Source: Carex sylvatica (Eukaryota; Streptophyta; Magnoliopsida; Poales; Cyperaceae). From it: 64,000 nt of DNA. This document shows positions 35,260 to 46,601 of the stretch, piece after piece. The position numbers and the translations under genes were made by a program. Each line of letters opens with the position of its first letter. The stretch's first letter is position 1. The stretch covers positions 85,541 to 149,540 of the forward strand of contig CAXKVR010000004.1 in NCBI GenBank assembly GCA_964058845.1. Reading direction: 5' to 3'. The notes under the pieces are model-generated. The model was not told where the DNA came from and searched no databases. It saw nothing but the letters and a program-made list of their open reading frames with translations.

Positions 35260-35990
35260 TTTTTTTATTAACATCCCACAATTCAAGTAATTCGAGAAAT
35301 TTGATCATAAACCTAAATTTTTAACCATAAATTCTAACAATAATTTTTTATTAACATCCCACAATTCAAGCAATTCGAGAAATTCGACCATAAATCATAA
35401 CCCTAACTTTTTAACCATAAACCCTAACCCAATTTTTTTATTAACATCCCACAATTCAAGCAATTTGAGAAATTAGACAATAAATCATAACCCTAACTTT
35501 TTAACCATAAACCCTAACTCAAATTTTTTATTAGCATCCCACAATTCAAGCAATTCAAGCAATTCGAGAAATTCGACCATAAATCATAACCCTAACTTTT
35601 TAACCATAAACCCTAACCCAATTTTTTTATTAACATCCCACAATTCAAGCAATTCGAGAAATTCGATCATAAACCCTAAATTTTTAACCATAAATTATAA
35701 CCCCATTTTTTATTAACATCCCACAATTCAAGCAATTCGAGAAATTCAATCATAAACCTAAATTTTTAACCATAAATCCTAACTCAATTTTTTTATTAAC
35801 ATTCCACAATTCAAGCAATTTGAAAAATTCGACCATAAATCATAACCCTAACTTTTTAACCATAAATACAAACCCTAATTTTTTATTAACATCCCACAAT
35901 TCAAGCAATTCAAGAAATACGACCATAAATCATAACCTAACCCAATTTTTTTATTAACATCCCACAAATTACCATTTAATCACAATTATT
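35260..35990. repeat. Minisatellite with telomere-like AACCCTAA words, about nine units
   Basis: Units of roughly 75-105 bases contain TTAACCATAAACCCTAACCC, a T-rich spacer, ATTAACATCCCACAATTCAA and GCAATTCGAGAAATTCGACC. The CATCCCACAATTCAAG anchor recurs at about 35271, 35351, 35441, 35531, 35632, 35714, 35801 (variant), 35887 and 35958 (partial). Confidence 0.85.
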
Positions 35991-35999
35991 AATTTAAAT

Positions 36000-36145
36000 C
36001 CAATCACAATAACAATCACAATTACATTTAATCACACTCAATCGCATTCAATCACATTCAATCGAATCGAATCGAATTCAATTCAATCCAATCCAATCGA
36101 ATCGAATTCAATTCAATCCAATTCAATCGAATCGAATCGAATTCA
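36000..36145. repeat. AATCG/AATTC/AATCC pentamer-hexamer microsatellite
   Basis: Runs of AATCGAATCGAATTCAATTC and similar words fill the segment between the minisatellite and a GC-rich (GGCAG)-like stretch at 36190-36420. Confidence 0.8.
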
Positions 36146-36705
36146 ACAAATATATAACTTAATCACATCCAATCGTCGAATCGAAAACTTACCCGAGAGA
36201 GAGAGAGGAGTGGCAGCGACAGCAGGGGAGGCACGATGGTGAAGGTGCCAACAAGCGAGAGAGAGGCAGGGTGGCAGCAGGGCGAGCGAGCGAGGGAGGG
36301 GGCGGCGGGGCAGAGGCAGTGGCGGAGCGGCTAGGGTGGCAGTGGCAAGGGTGGTTGGACGGCGGGGCTAGGGTGGAGGCAGGGGCTAGGGTTTTTCCTT
36401 TGATTCTTTTCTGGGTGGGACGAAGGCAAGGGAGAAGGTAGAGAGGTCACGGGTGGGGGTGGGAGGTATTAATTATTCTAGAGGGCCGCCTGCAGGGGGG
36501 GCGCCTCACTGGGGATATGGAGCGCTCATGAGGGGGACGCCTCACTGAGAATATGGAGCGCCCGTAAGGAGAGCACCTCACTGGTATTTTTGGGCCGCTT
36601 TAGACCTAGGCGATCGTGATATTTATAAAAAATAAAATCAGATTCATAATTATTTTTAAAATTATTATTTTTCTGGAGGATATCCGCATTAAATAAGTTG
36701 CTCGG

Positions 36706-38041
36706 ATACAACTACTCTTGAATTTTCTAAGGAAAATAAAAATTTTGGTATAATTTATTGTTTTGTACGTTTTTGAGACGGTAAAAACACAGCATTTAAT
36801 GCGGGCACATGAGTCATGCGTGTTTTATTTCTTTACTTCTTTTGGCAGTAAATGAGGCAATTGGAAAACAGAGATTGAAAACTTGATATTCCATCTTGGA
36901 GTTGCAATGCTGACTGCTGTACCGGTTCCGTTAGTTTCATTATTTTCTTTTTACGAAATCTTTTACAACAGAGTCACCTGAAAACAATTCAGTAATTCAC
37001 CAATCACCAGAATACGAATCGGATACGGTAGATGGGGACACGCTGCCCCACGTACGCTGGCCGAAGAGGATAAGAAACCAAATGGCCGAGGCAGTTCACG
37101 CTACCTGCTGGGGCCAACGGCCGTGTAATGTAAGGATGTAATCACCAAAAAAAAAAAAAAAAAAAAAAAAAAACAAACAAACTCGATAGCCTATACCTTA
37201 TCTTATGCACAACGGCTAGGTTGAAAACGGAATGGATAATATCGGATTCGTATTTGAAAATTAAATATGAATATTTGTATTCGAATATATGTGTAGATGC
37301 AAATATGATTTTAAATTTTTATTATTGACATATATACTATATAATATAATATATATTATGAAAAAAATTATTTTATTTATCGTTATAATTAGAGAAATAT
37401 TATGAACGTTAGTATTTATTTAATAATATTTATATATTTTTTTAGTCAATATTCAATATGATCTGTATCTGTATCTGTATCACGTACTTTGCTTGTTCAT
37501 TTAGAAAAGTAAAAATGTTGTTTGACAAAATAATAATTGAAATAGTGAAATGATGGGTTGTACTAAATAACAATAATAAAACAACAACAATAATAATTAA
37601 TTAATTATAATTGTAGTTATACTAAGATGATAATAACAATCATATTGATGATAATATATAAATAATAATAATAATTTGAGTGAGGCTATGATAATATACA
37701 CATTACCAACTGATCTGTGGAATGGATCCATATATTTGTTTTAAAAGTTCATACAGTTAATCTAGAAAGTTAAACGTGATCTTCATATAAAAATATAATT
37801 ATTAGCTGTATTTTATATTTTTTTTATAATTTTTTTATTTTTAGATGAGTAGAAAATCAAATAATTTTCTATCCATCTAACAAATAATAATAAGTTATAA
37901 AAATATATATATAATTCAATTTTTAAGTACATATGTTTCATATGAAGATCACAATTCTGAATATCCATATTACCATATTCTCATCTTAATAATTTATATA
38001 ATAATAGTAATTAAAATATAAAAATAACGTTAATGATATAA
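36706..38041. other. Intergenic with poly-A tract and inverted repeat
   Basis: A run of about 31 A lies at 37149-37179 after a GC-richer stretch (37010-37130), possibly a retroposon tail. An imperfect inverted repeat spans about 37765-37957 (GTGATCTTCATAT.AAA against TTTCATATGAAGATCAC) with TAGATGAGTAGAAAATCA at its centre; that centre matches the 44378-44786 family. No gene seen. Confidence 0.5.
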
Positions 38042-41000
38042 CCGATATTTTTATTAATATCCAACCTTAATTATAAATTATCAAATCCACCTAGAAAATA
38101 TGGTCTTTTAAAAAAATACTCAAGGTGGCCGGTTTGGTTTTTTTTTTTTTTTTTTTACTATTTAGAATAAGATTCTGAAATCTAATATTACTCAATGTTG
38201 TTATTTTGTAAATATTTGTTGGAAGAGAAAGATAGCAATAGAAGTCTATTTTCTGAGAAGAAAAGGGTAATAAATTTAGGGCTAAATTAGAAGAGATGGT
38301 TTCGATGGAATTGCTAAGTAATCTTACTTGCATGACGATGGAAGCATTTGACTTTCAAATATCAAAAGAATTTGTGACATTCAAATAAAAGTTCTCAAAC
38401 ATGCATTTAATAAAAATAGTTCTTAACACATACAAATAAACTTCACACAAACTTCAAATAAAAATTATTCTCAAACCTACATCTAATTAAATAAGTTCAC
38501 AAAAAGCATGCAACTTAATTTCCACTACGCCTAAAATTAAATCTGAATAACCGACCATTTCCAAAAGATGGTCTATTAGTTGTACTTGATGGCTGCTTGC
38601 ATCTGCCTGGATACCGAACCGCCTGTCCTCCCTCCACGGCTTCTAGTTGACCTCCTTGGCTGGGTATCAGATGGCTCTGCTGGCATCTCAATCACCTCTC
38701 CTCCTATGTCAATTGCATCTCCTATTGCCTCTGCAAATATTGAGTTGCATTTTCACGGCATGTACGACTTGTAGCTATGCTTCACCGCGACCCTCGTGAC
38801 CCACTTGCCTCTGCCATAACTCGCTCATTTTCTGCTGCATTTGTTGTGTTATGAGCATCTGTATTGAATTTGTTACTTAGTAAGCTAGCCAAAATTAGAA
38901 TGAAATATAATTTTTGATGAATTTTACATACCTCTTATATTCCTATCAGAAGTGGAATGGTGAGGACAATACCCCATTCGCCTACCTTGCAGTTTGTTTA
39001 TGGTTATTACATGACGGATGTGTTTTCTCCTTTCAACCCTAACCTAAGCTTCGGCAAGAAGAATTCTAGGATTAATGGTCCCAGACCAGTCATCTATATT
39101 GTCATAAGGAACAAACATGGTATTCCAAGCACTTAGAAGGTAGTCCACAGTATACCATGCGACAACAAATTGGTTCTCGTGCCAGTTATTTTTACGACAA
39201 ACCACTAACACATGAGTGCACGGAATATGTGTTAATCGGATACCTCCGCAAGTACATTCCATTGCGTTGTTGGCTCCGCGTATCACAATGTACTGGAAAT
39301 TTCTATGAATAATATCCATAGTTCCATCAGAGGCGCGGGCTACTAGAACATACTCATTTGGGAATGTAACTTGGTAGTGACCTTCACCATGCGTATACAC
39401 GACCACAGTCATTTATGCAGCTTTGGCCCAGTGTTTGTCTATCTTCTTGGCCACCCTTCCGAAAAATATCCGACCATCATCTTTTAGGGCCATTGCTCAC
39501 TGATGCCGCTTAACAAACCAATGATTGCACTTGTAGAATGTATCCTCGACAATTGCAGCCACAAGCAGTCTCCAGCTCACCTGACTTCTGTAATGATTGA
39601 TGCCGTGAGACATGCATGGTCGGTCCTTATGTACTCAAACTTGTATCTGTGAGGCTTGTCTTGCTTCATTATAAGCCATGCATCTCTATAACCTGTTGCT
39701 TTTGCCCGAAGTTCGTAATCACAACCCGGAATCTTGCAGACCACGACCATACAAGTAGTGTCATTGTTCTTCATTTTTATCTCCTGATTCTTCTTAATAT
39801 GGTGCTCTCTAATCTTCTTCAGCAGTAACTCTTTGTTTTTGAAATATTGGTTGAGAGTCAACTCACTTTTGTATTCAATCCAATGACCATAGTAAGCAAC
39901 ATATGTTTCTCAAAAAGTAGATAAATCATTGAAGTATGAGAACGGGTGAAACTCAGAACGGTCACTAAGTGGCATTTTCCTATCTTTTCTGCGACTGGGC
40001 TGTGTACCATCTTGTTCAGCAGAGTCTCAGGTTCCTTCCTCAAATTCATTCCCAGCTTGTAGATTTTTCTCTGAAATTTCGTTAATAAATTTAAATTCCA
40101 ACTCAATTGGATCAAAATCTACTAGTGTCGGTCAGGGGTGAGCAATTGGTTCAGGTTGGGGTAAGGATGAAGGAGCCACATGCACAGGTATATGTGGGAT
40201 AAAAAGGTAGAGATTGTGGTTGGGGTGAATTATTGTATGTTTCTGGTTCTGGTTCGGGTACGAAATAAAAGAGCCATGGGAGTGTGTGATTGATAATTTG
40301 GTGCAACCGAATTTTAACATGAACTTCTAACCCCTAACTTTCTAAGAATTCTCTTGGCAAAAACTTCCAGAGCATAATCACCAGACTTCACCACCTGCAG
40401 GATCATACCTCACAATGCATCATCACTTACTATCGTGACTCTAATATACTTGTCATTATAGATTATTCGTGTTGCCAATTCTAAGTCTCATTAATTTGGG
40501 ATCTGAATCCCCTAAAGTAACCCAACTTTTGGATTTTGGATTGAAACCGTCTGATTCGAATCTATCGCTCGAGATCGCCTCGAAATTCGAATTCGTTGCT
40601 CGGAATGTGTGCGCTCCACTTCGGATAGATTATCATGAATTTAAATCGGACGGTCCCGATCTAAAATCTAGCTTTTGGGTTACTTCACTGAATCTGAATT
40701 CATTAATTTGGGGCAACCAATCACTTCGTAAATAGTTGATTTCAACTCCAAAATTGCTATATTTTCCTTAACAAAATATGAATTGAATGGATCTTTTGAG
40801 TAATGAATTCCATATTGGTCAGTCAAAAATTTTCCTCCAACATGTAATGAAATGAGAAAAGACATGGCCAATAAACTATATTGATAAATGGTAACCATTT
40901 GTCAATTTAATGATTTCAATTTATAGGTTGCTGAAAAAAATAAAAAATAAAAAAATTTACCTGAATATCGCCAAAGAAATAGTCATTTTCGCCTCTAAAA

Positions 41001-41221
41001 TCACATTCTATTTCTCTCTTCCTCTCTTCCTCTCTTCCTCTCTTTCAATTCTGGTGAGTTTGAGAGAGATGAGAGAGAAACGTGATATTTATAGTGTCCA
41101 AAAAGAAAAAAATCCCAAACCGCCACTAGGTGGCCGATTTGAGTATTTTTAAAAAAAAGCCAGATTTTATGAGCTGATTTAATAATTTATAATTAAAGTT
41201 GGTTATTAATAAAAATATCGG
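38042..41221 (-). mobile_element. Mutator-like element (MuDR-type), perfect 9-bp TSD, ~100-base TIRs
   Basis: Flanked by ATGATATAA at 38033-38041 and 41222-41230. The left TIR starts CCGATATTTTTATTAATATC and the right TIR, reversed, CCGATATTTTTATTAATAAC. About 100 bases on each side align, through TTTAATTATAAATTAT and AAATACTCAA to the GGTGGCCGGTTTGG / GGCCACCTAGTGGCG block. Length 3180 bases. The minus strand carries transposase remains (see next entry). Because it lacks the catalytic core and has stops, it is not autonomous. Confidence 0.92.
39044..39891 (-). pseudogene. MuDR transposase remnant lacking the DDE core
   Basis: Reading right to left, 39891-39577 encodes a MuDR DNA-binding-type segment (YKSELTLNQYFKNKELLLKK, then CMVVVCKIPGCDYELRAKAT). 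This is followed after a short junction by VAAIVEDTFYKCNHWFVKRH, an in-frame stop, MALKDDGRIFFGRVAKKIDK and then 39412-39044, which holds a SWIM-type zinc finger CTCGGIRLTHIPCTH. Family members carry a large catalytic DDE/MULE domain between these two parts. Here only about 165 bases separate them, so the catalytic domain has been deleted. Leader-type sequence further upstream (to about 40320) is also broken by frame changes. Confidence 0.75.
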
Positions 41222-42018
41222 ATGATATAAATAGATGTCATGATCCGTCAACGGCTATGATTTAAAGATGAAATTTCGGATTTAATATCAGTCCTTCAAT
41301 CAAATAATCTATCTTTTTTTTATTAAATGCATCTTTTTTACGTGTAGAAGTCTAAATTTAGTTAAAAACATACTCGTCACACATATTACCACACGATATA
41401 TTACAATTAAAATTGAATAGAGAACAAAATTGGAGAGAAAATCAATTTATTCATTTTCTTATTTCTCCTCTACAGCTATCTCTCATTCCTTATTTTCTTA
41501 TTTAAGAATCATGATGGATGATCAATTTATTTTTAAGAAGATCAAACTAATATTTTTTTTAAAATATTTTATCAGCATTTGATATCTCCAAATTTAATAC
41601 ATTACTCAATTTAAGCTATAGTGAATCTTTTTACAATTTTACTTCTTTAACTTTGATAAGATAAAATATTCTCTTTTATTAGTATGTTCATATTCATTCT
41701 TAGTTTCAGTTGTTAATTATATTGATAACATATGTTGATGAGGGATTTTAGTAATATTAACTATAATTAGTGCCACAAAATGGAGCAACTAATTTATTAA
41801 TACAGATTCACTTTCACTAAATATTTTTTGTCATTTTGACTTTTGTCTATGGGATATATATGTTTTTACAAGTCATTTGTCTTTTTTATTAAATCTCTTT
41901 ACTTGCATCAAAGTTCGAAATTCAAATTGTAAATTAAATTTTTGATCTTTTTCATTTTATAATATATTTTCGTTGCACGAAGGCCCTCTATGCTACACAT
42001 AGCATGCTAGCATATTCC

Positions 42019-42055
<37 letters not shown>

Positions 42056-42480
42056 TCTGACTAATGTCATAACATTAGAATTTCATATAAAGTTATAATA
42101 ACTTCTAAACCATCGGATATGCTTTTTGATTCGCAAATGCTAATCAGATTCATGGAACGAAAATAATTAAATGTGAGTCTGCTCCGTTAGTACTAACGGA
42201 TTTCCTTATATCTTTCTCCCCCACCTCTCTCTTTACTGTGTGAAATTTCTCCTTTCCTTTTCTCTCTCCCCCGCCTGTCTCTCATCTCTGTATAATTTTT
42301 CTCTCCTCTTATCTTGCACTTCTCATTTTCTTCTCGCCATCGCTGAACCTCTCTGGCTCTCCTCTCAGTATAATTTCCCTCTTTGTGCTTCTCTCCCCCG
42401 CCTATCCTTCTCTTGCTATCACCTGATTTTGACCTACCTTCCTTGATTCGCCCAAGAATCGGTGTAGTTAGTAAGTTTCT
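41222..42480. other. Intergenic with (TA)n(GA)n microsatellite
   Basis: A (TA)10 run followed by (GA)9 lies at 42018-42056. Bases 42230-42440 are C/T-rich (CTCTCTCCCCCGCCT repeated near 42260 and 42388), resembling a 5' leader, but no coding exon follows before the CACTA insertion. The last three bases (TCT, 42478-42480) are the CACTA target duplication. Confidence 0.5.
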
Positions 42481-43974
42481 CACTAGTGGAAAAAATGGAA
42501 TCAGGATCGGCCTATCTGGATCGGCTATATAAAACAACTGATACTAATACCTATTTGGATCGATTTTACTAAAAACTAGTCATATTACATTTTTTGGTCA
42601 ACCGATCCTAATTTATGATTTTTTAGGATCGGTTCTTACTAAAAATCGATCATGATAGTATCATGATTACTATCAGGATCGATTCTAACAAACAACCGAT
42701 CCTAATTAGCATATATTATGATCGATTTTTTGAAACAACCGATCCTAATAGTACTATTAATTTCAAAAAAAAAATTTAAAATTTCATACTTATAATTTTC
42801 TAAAAATCATTAATTAATCTTAAAAATAAAGTAAAATTTTTCTACTTGCTTAATTGAATACATAGTCAAAATAAATTATGAAATTTCTCTTATAAAATGA
42901 GGGTACAAGAACATTGATCATTTAAAAATGAATATATGCATGATTGAATTGCCAATAAGGCAATAAGATTCTAAATAACACATATCAACTATTGGCTGCT
43001 AATTCGTTTAGCATTGAGTGTTTTGTGTGATAAATTGGTTCAAATTCTGCATCTCACAAGCAAAGAAATACTAATATAGTTCATAACACATTTAAAAAGA
43101 AATAAAAACTACATACCTATGTTACATAAAATTCTTGAGGAGATGAAGTCTCCAAATTGTCTAATTTTGATAGTTTCATCATCATACCATGATGAAAATT
43201 AATGAGGTCATGAAACACGTTCTTGTTAATATTTTGTTTGCCGAAATAAAAAAATATTGCAAGTACAAACATCTCAATCAAGCATTAAATTTTTTTTATA
43301 AGAATGACAACTATAAAGCCTAATTAATCATATAATTAATTTAAGTAATAAAATGCACAGAAGGCTATCAAATTTATCAAGTGTTATCATGATAAACGAG
43401 GAATTTTAATAATCATTTTGTCCATCACCTTGATTCCATTTTTCTTTGTTTTCTCTGTAACAAGGTTTCATTTCAAAACTCAAATGTAACATATCTTCAT
43501 TCAATAAAACAAATAAGGACTTGATCCTTATTTTTACTAAAAAAAAAAATTCAATTTGTCAATCATAATCATTTGGATAAAATTAGATAACCTTCTCAAG
43601 TCAAAAATTAATTTGTCAATCAATTTGTTCATTATTATCAAGATGGTTGTTTAAACTTATTATCTGTTTTTGTTACATCTTTCTATGCTTCTTTATATCC
43701 TTTTGTTGTTCTCAAAAATGAGAAATAAACATGTTATTTAAATTCTTTAATTAAGCTGGGATGCTTTTGGCTGATCAAATTAACAGCTCCGTTAATATTT
43801 TTTTGCCTCTATAATTTAAGAGAAATCTAAATTAAACTAATGAGCCACATAATTGGAGTTGGATTTCTCAAATTTGAATAACATAGATAATGAAGTATAT
43901 ATGCACTCAAATTAGAATATTTGAATTTTAGGTTTTAGAATATTGTAAAACATAAAATAATATATATAAAAAAT

Positions 43975-44370
43975 GAGTAGAACTAGGGTGTTTTTAAGTT
44001 CATCAAGTTCCTTGGTGAATTCAAGTCTAAAATTCATCAAATCGATTTCAAATGACGAATCCGAATTGTTCAAACCCGCTTACCTTACGAGTGATGCGTC
44101 TACATGTAAAAACTTTAAACATTCGAATTAATTTACTATAAAGTCAAGCAGTCAAAAAATGTTTAAAAAATGAATGCATCAAAATTAATTTATTAAACTT
44201 CTAATTTTTGATGACTTGACTTTATACTAAATTAATTCGAATGTTTAAAATTTTCAAATGTAGACTCATCGCTCATAAGATAGGCGAGTCTCAACGGTCC
44301 AAATTCATAATTTGAAGCCAATTTGATAAATTTTAGACTTGAGTTTACCAAGAACACCCTAGTTTTAGTC
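43975..44370. mobile_element. MULE-type MITE, copy 2 (nested in CACTA)
   Basis: About 396 bases, clearly homologous along its length to 19647-20058: it starts GAGTAGAACTAGGGTG and ends CACCCTAGTTTTAGTC, with the same inner ATTAATTTACTATAAAGTCA arm. The right terminus has diverged and no perfect 9-base duplication remains. Confidence 0.82.
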
Positions 44371-44377
44371 TAAAAAC

Positions 44378-44786
44378 GAGGAGGATTCCAAACTTCCAAT
44401 GCCTCATGCCTTTCATACTTCATCATACCTCATATTTTATATCTTCATTTTCAAAGTCCAACTTGTCGTTCTGAACCATTCAACATGATATATATACTAA
44501 AATATGGTTAGGAATGAAATTTTATAATTTTGAAAAAAATTTACTATTTTTTAAGATGGGTAGAAAATCACTGTTTTTTGAACGGTTCAAAAACAGTGAT
44601 TTTGTACCTATCCTAAAAATTGGTAAAAAAATTTCAAAAAAATATAAAATTTTATCTCCATACATATTTTAGTATAAATATTATGTTGAATGGTTCCGAT
44701 CGACAATTTGAACTTTGATAATAAAAATATAAAATATGAGGTATTATGAGATATGAAAAAGATAAGGCATTGGAACCCTCATCTCT
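44378..44786. mobile_element. Fold-back MITE of the AACCATTCAACAT family (nested in CACTA)
   Basis: The arms are mirrored about 44585: CCAATGCCT..ATACCTCATATTTTATAT, then GAACCATTCAACATGATAT, then AAAATCACTGTTTTT on each arm. The inner arm (ATACTAAAATATG, TTTTTTACTATTT..TAAGATGG) resembles parts of 21434-21530, 37800-37870 and 46390-46500. Confidence 0.75.
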
Positions 44787-46230
44787 AAAAAAATATATAT
44801 AAAGCAGATATTTTCTCTCACGAATATGTTCAATGCAAATATTAAGTTACACTAGATTTTTTGACATTTTTATTTTTACCCATTCTTCAAATATTTTATT
44901 AAAAATAATCAAACTTTGAATTTTTTTTTTAAATACCCAAGCCACATTCTTCAATAGTATTATTATGGTCGGTTGTTTGAAACAACTGATCCTAATACTT
45001 TTTTTTTTCAAAGTTGGTTCTGAAAAAAAGTAGTTTTAGGATCGATTATTTATAAAAAATCGATCCTAATAGTACTATTAGGATCGGTTATTTGAAACAA
45101 CCGATCTTCATAACTCTTTATATAATCTGCTTAGGATTCTTATTTTCATTTCGCGCCTCTCATTTTCAACTTAGTGTCTCTCTCTGTGTCTCCGTCTCTT
45201 CCTTTCAAATCCTCAGTCCTGTGTGTGTGTCTCTCTCTCTGTCTCCGTCTCTCCCTCTCCTCCGTGTCTCTCTCTCTCTCTCCGTCTCTTCCTCTCAAAG
45301 CCGAGCCTCTCAATCGTGTCAGTTTTTAATTTTTTTTATTGTTTTAAAAATTAATTAATGATGTTTGTATATTGTTTTACAGTCTTGAGGACATCTCGTT
45401 CAAGTTACGTAATCATCCGGCCGATCAACTATCACGGTATTAGCTTTATCTAATTTTCTCATTATTATACTTTTAAAACACTTTTTTTGTATTTTTTATT
45501 GGAAAATATTTTTCCATATAATTGTTACCTTTTGTTTTTATTTTTTGGGTTTTTTCTAATCTCAAGTGATGTGATTGCAAAAGAGGTAATTATTTTTTTT
45601 ATTGTTGTACTTTACATTAATTGCATAAATGTGTGTTAATCGAAAAAAAAAGCTCAATTAGTCACTTGTATGTTTGTTAATTAATTTCTTTTGGATTTAA
45701 ATTTCTTGTTATAATATGTAATGTTTCACAAAATTTTGTATGAACATTAATTTTTTGTAATAATTTAAGATGTGTATGATATTTAATTTAGGATGTGTAT
45801 ATGATATTTGATTATTACTTCTTACTGTGCAAAAAAAAAAATTAAAAAAATTTAGGGTGCTAGCCAGCAAAATATATATAGAAGCTGGTCAAATAAATAA
45901 AAATATTTTTTTTAGCTTCAATAAAACATCAGTATCGATTATTTTAAACAACCAATTCAGATTACTACTATTATGATGGGTTGTTTAAAATAACCGATCC
46001 TAAAAGTTTTTTTTTTTTAATTAGGATCGGTTATATTAAGCAACCGATCCTAATAGTTACTATCAACATTGGTTGTTTAAACAACCGATCCTGATAGTTT
46101 CTATTTGGATCGGTTATTTAACCGATCCAGATTATTCTAGTATCAGTATCGCCTTCATCAGGATCGGTTGTATTCCGATACTAATATGCGTATATAACCG
46201 ATTCTGATTCCATATTTTTCACTAGTGTCT

Positions 46231-46596
46231 CTCTCGCGCGCACACGTACTTGTCCTTGCTCCCACTAAAAGAACCTCAATTTTGCACCTGATTTGGAAGT
46301 CCAAGTTTCTTAGCACACTGATTTGGAGCTTATTGTTTTAGCAATGGGAAGTAGGGTGGCTTCTAATTTTACTGTTTTGTTAAGTCACCGTTAGATCAGT
46401 GATTTACAAAATAGCTTAATAAATAGTAAAAAAATTCAGAAAAATGTAAAATTTGGTCTATAAGCACATTTCAATATAGAGATCACATCTAACGGTTCAT
46501 ATCAATTTTTTAAATTTTGAAAACGAAAAAAAATGACTTATAAGCATATATCATCATATGCTTATGTAAGTAGAGTAGCCAATCTCTCTCTATATA
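46231..46596. repeat. Fragment of the (TA)n-bounded repeat family
   Basis: Bases 46390-46500, reversed, read CCGTTAGATGTGATCTCTAT and TTTTTTTACTATTTATTAAG, matching 21434-21530. The end (CTCTCTCTATATATA, 46583-46598) is a TA/GA run like the one at 42018-42056, so the CACTA element may lie inside one copy of this repeat. Confidence 0.5.
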
Positions 46597-46601
46597 TAAA
46601 T

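Larger units (their letters stand above)
33961..36705 (+). mobile_element. Mutator-like element with GC-rich inverted termini and decayed transposase start
   Basis: Inverted ends: left CATTTTTATTAATACC (33969-33984), then TCTGATTTT..TTTATAAAT and CACGACCGCCTGGGTCTG; right (reversed) TCTGATTTTATTTTTTATAA, then CACGATCGCCTAGGTCTA, followed on both sides by GCGGCCCAAAAATACCAGTG and a duplicated GC-rich CCAGTGAGGCG unit. The inside holds a broken MuDR-type N-terminus (34482-35254), a minisatellite (35260-35990) and microsatellites. No catalytic domain is present. The outer borders are approximate; no clean 9-base duplication was found. Confidence 0.75.
42481..46227. mobile_element. CACTA (En/Spm-type) non-autonomous element, 3-bp TSD
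   Basis: The left end CACTAGTGGAAAAAATGGAA and the right end, reversed, CACTAGTGAAAAATATGGAA are matching CACTA termini, flanked by TCT on both sides (42478-42480, 46228-46230). Subterminal regions (42500-42760, 44960-45110, 45920-46190) are filled with GGATCGGTTGTTT / AAACAACCGATCC words in both orientations, the expected kind of transposase-binding array. The internal 44960-45110 block suggests a nested or rearranged subterminal region. From 45110 a TATATAATC box and C/T-rich leader lead to a possible small exon but no TNP-type transposase. Two MITEs are nested inside. Confidence 0.88.

Noticed and set aside
35260..35990. CRISPR-like array (regular repeats)
   Set aside because: The whole unit is repeated with no unique spacers. 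It is a minisatellite inside a transposon in a plant genome.
37149..37179. Retrogene or SINE suggested by a 31-base poly-A run
   Set aside because: No Pol III boxes, coding homology or flanking duplication could be recognised, so it was left as a simple tract.
42166..42230. Possible microRNA-type short hairpin (TCCGTTAGTACTAACGGA near 42182)
   Set aside because: It is a short perfect palindrome without a precursor-like arm and more likely repeat-derived.
45092..45358. 88-codon frame in the CACTA element
   Set aside because: The Ser/Leu-rich peptide derives from a CTCTGTCTC microsatellite-like leader and is not convincing protein.
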